NCBI GenBank assembly: GCA_003537755.1
Contig: DPQS01000050.1
Coordinates: 1-5,827, forward strand
Direction of reading: 5' to 3'
Length of the DNA: 5,827 nucleotides
From: Clostridiales bacterium
GTDB taxonomy: Bacteria > Bacillota > Clostridia > Christensenellales > CAG-314
Below are positions 5,433 to 5,827 of the stretch, in pieces (position 1 is the first letter of the stretch; every line of letters starts with the position of its first letter). The notes under the pieces were generated by a model. The model had not been told where the DNA came from, searched no databases, and saw only the letters and a list, made by a program, of their open reading frames with translations. Both the position numbers and the translations under genes were made by a program.

Positions 5433-5659
5433 GTCCGCCGAAGTTAGCCAACGTGAAGTACGCAAGCCGATTACAAACGATTAACTTGCTTTATTCGGGG
5501 TGGCAAGGTGTTAAGTCGCAGCGACATCTGAACGAGGGCGCGGCTGGGTAGGCTGCCTACCACAGACCACAATGCCCGAAGTGAAGCGAGCGAGCACGCG
5601 TTCGCAGCGACTTAATTCCTTGCCACACGCATAGACACACTTCCGCACTTCGGCGCCCT
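5433..5659 (+). ncRNA. Candidate structured RNA element, copy C 3' module
   Basis: The lead-in GTCCGCCGAAGTT (5433-5445) is exact in copy B at 707-719. The closing helix is 19 positions long: 5501-5519 with 5607-5625, 17 Watson-Crick pairs, one G-T and one T-T. Compared with B, three pairs change on both sides: G-C to A-T (5505/5621), C-G to A-T (5514/5612) and C-G to G-C (5515/5611). The T-T mismatch and G-T next to it stay the same in both copies. Inner helices are TGAACG/CGTTCG (5529-5534, 5599-5604), GGGC/GCCC (5536-5539, 5574-5577) and GGTAGG-CTG-CCTACC (5547-5561); its loop carries the only base change in a 44-nt block shared with B. CCGAAGTG (5576-5583) can pair with CACTTCGG (5646-5653) outside the closing helix. 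Function and transcription are unknown. Confidence 0.62.
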
Positions 5660-5792
5660 TTTTCACAAGGTCGCTTCCGCGGAGATTGCTCACACGCGCA
5701 ACGCACCCCTTTTGTCGCTTGAAAGTCAGCGACATTTCCCCCGTTCCGTCGGGGGAATTTCACTCGACTTCGCCTACGGCTACGCTCGGTAT
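5660..5792. repeat. Dispersed palindromic repeat cluster after copy C
   Basis: Contains CACAAGGTCGCTTCCGCGGA (compare 2861-2880) and two hairpins joined by a T-rich linker: TGTCGCT/AGCGACA (5713-5719, 5728-5734) and TTCCCCCG/CGGGGGAA (5736-5743, 5750-5757). It ends with the 30-nt stretch 5763-5792 that is identical to 2887-2916. Between the two shared pieces, the copy at 2861 lacks the two hairpins, so they look like a removable cassette. Short minus-strand frames here are translations of the palindromes. Confidence 0.7.
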
Positions 5793-5827
5793 GACGTAAT
5801 TGTGCGATTGAGCACGTAGCGGCTATA

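Noticed and set aside
5185..5763. Several 68 to 80-codon minus-strand frames
   Set aside because: They translate dispersed palindromic repeats; strings such as FDQAERVEKSPRKRP are known repeat-derived artefacts.
1..5827. Autonomous transposon or insertion sequence
   Set aside because: No transposase or recombinase ORF is found on either strand; mobility of the repeats, if any, must depend on enzymes encoded elsewhere.

Overview
The window looks like a chromosomal piece of an uncultured gut-type Bacillota (Clostridia) genome. That is an inference from three things: a SipW-type signal peptidase next to a TasA/camelysin-like secreted protein, AGGAG-type ribosome binding sites, and intergenic DNA packed with short palindromic repeats of the kind common in uncultured Clostridia. 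No rRNA or other lineage marker is present, so the assignment is tentative.

Only three protein genes are convincing, all on the minus strand. In transcription order they are a SipW-dependent secreted or surface fibre-like protein (4728-3943), its likely dedicated membrane signal peptidase of the SipW type (3797-2997), and, after a 377-bp repeat-filled gap, a membrane-anchored McrB-like AAA+ ATPase (2619-1060). The first two form a clear functional pair: the peptidase would cut the signal peptide of the secreted protein. The ATPase has no visible functional link to them.

Almost everything else (1-1059, 2620-2996, 4729-5827) is non-coding and repetitive. The main discovery is a dispersed, highly structured repeat family with two modules. 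The 5' module is a row of short hairpins joined by TTTC-containing linkers, followed by a G-tract block. The 3' module is a long closing helix around a nearly invariant core with a 6-bp hairpin and a 3-nt loop. Copy B (+, about 516-1022) and copy C (+, about 5044-5694) have both modules. Copy A (-, about 1-411) lies head-to-head with B, runs off the window start, and shows the G block and the 3' core. Copy D (+, about 2738-2880) keeps the closing helix but lacks the core hairpin. Several helices keep pairing while their bases change between copies. This covariation suggests selection on folded RNA (or single-stranded DNA). I know of no named family that matches it.

A second layer of shorter palindromic repeats (2861-2945, 5267-5316, 5341-5392, 5663-5792) is inserted beside or inside these elements. 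Many of the apparent short ORFs in the intergenic DNA are translations of these repeats and are not annotated as genes.
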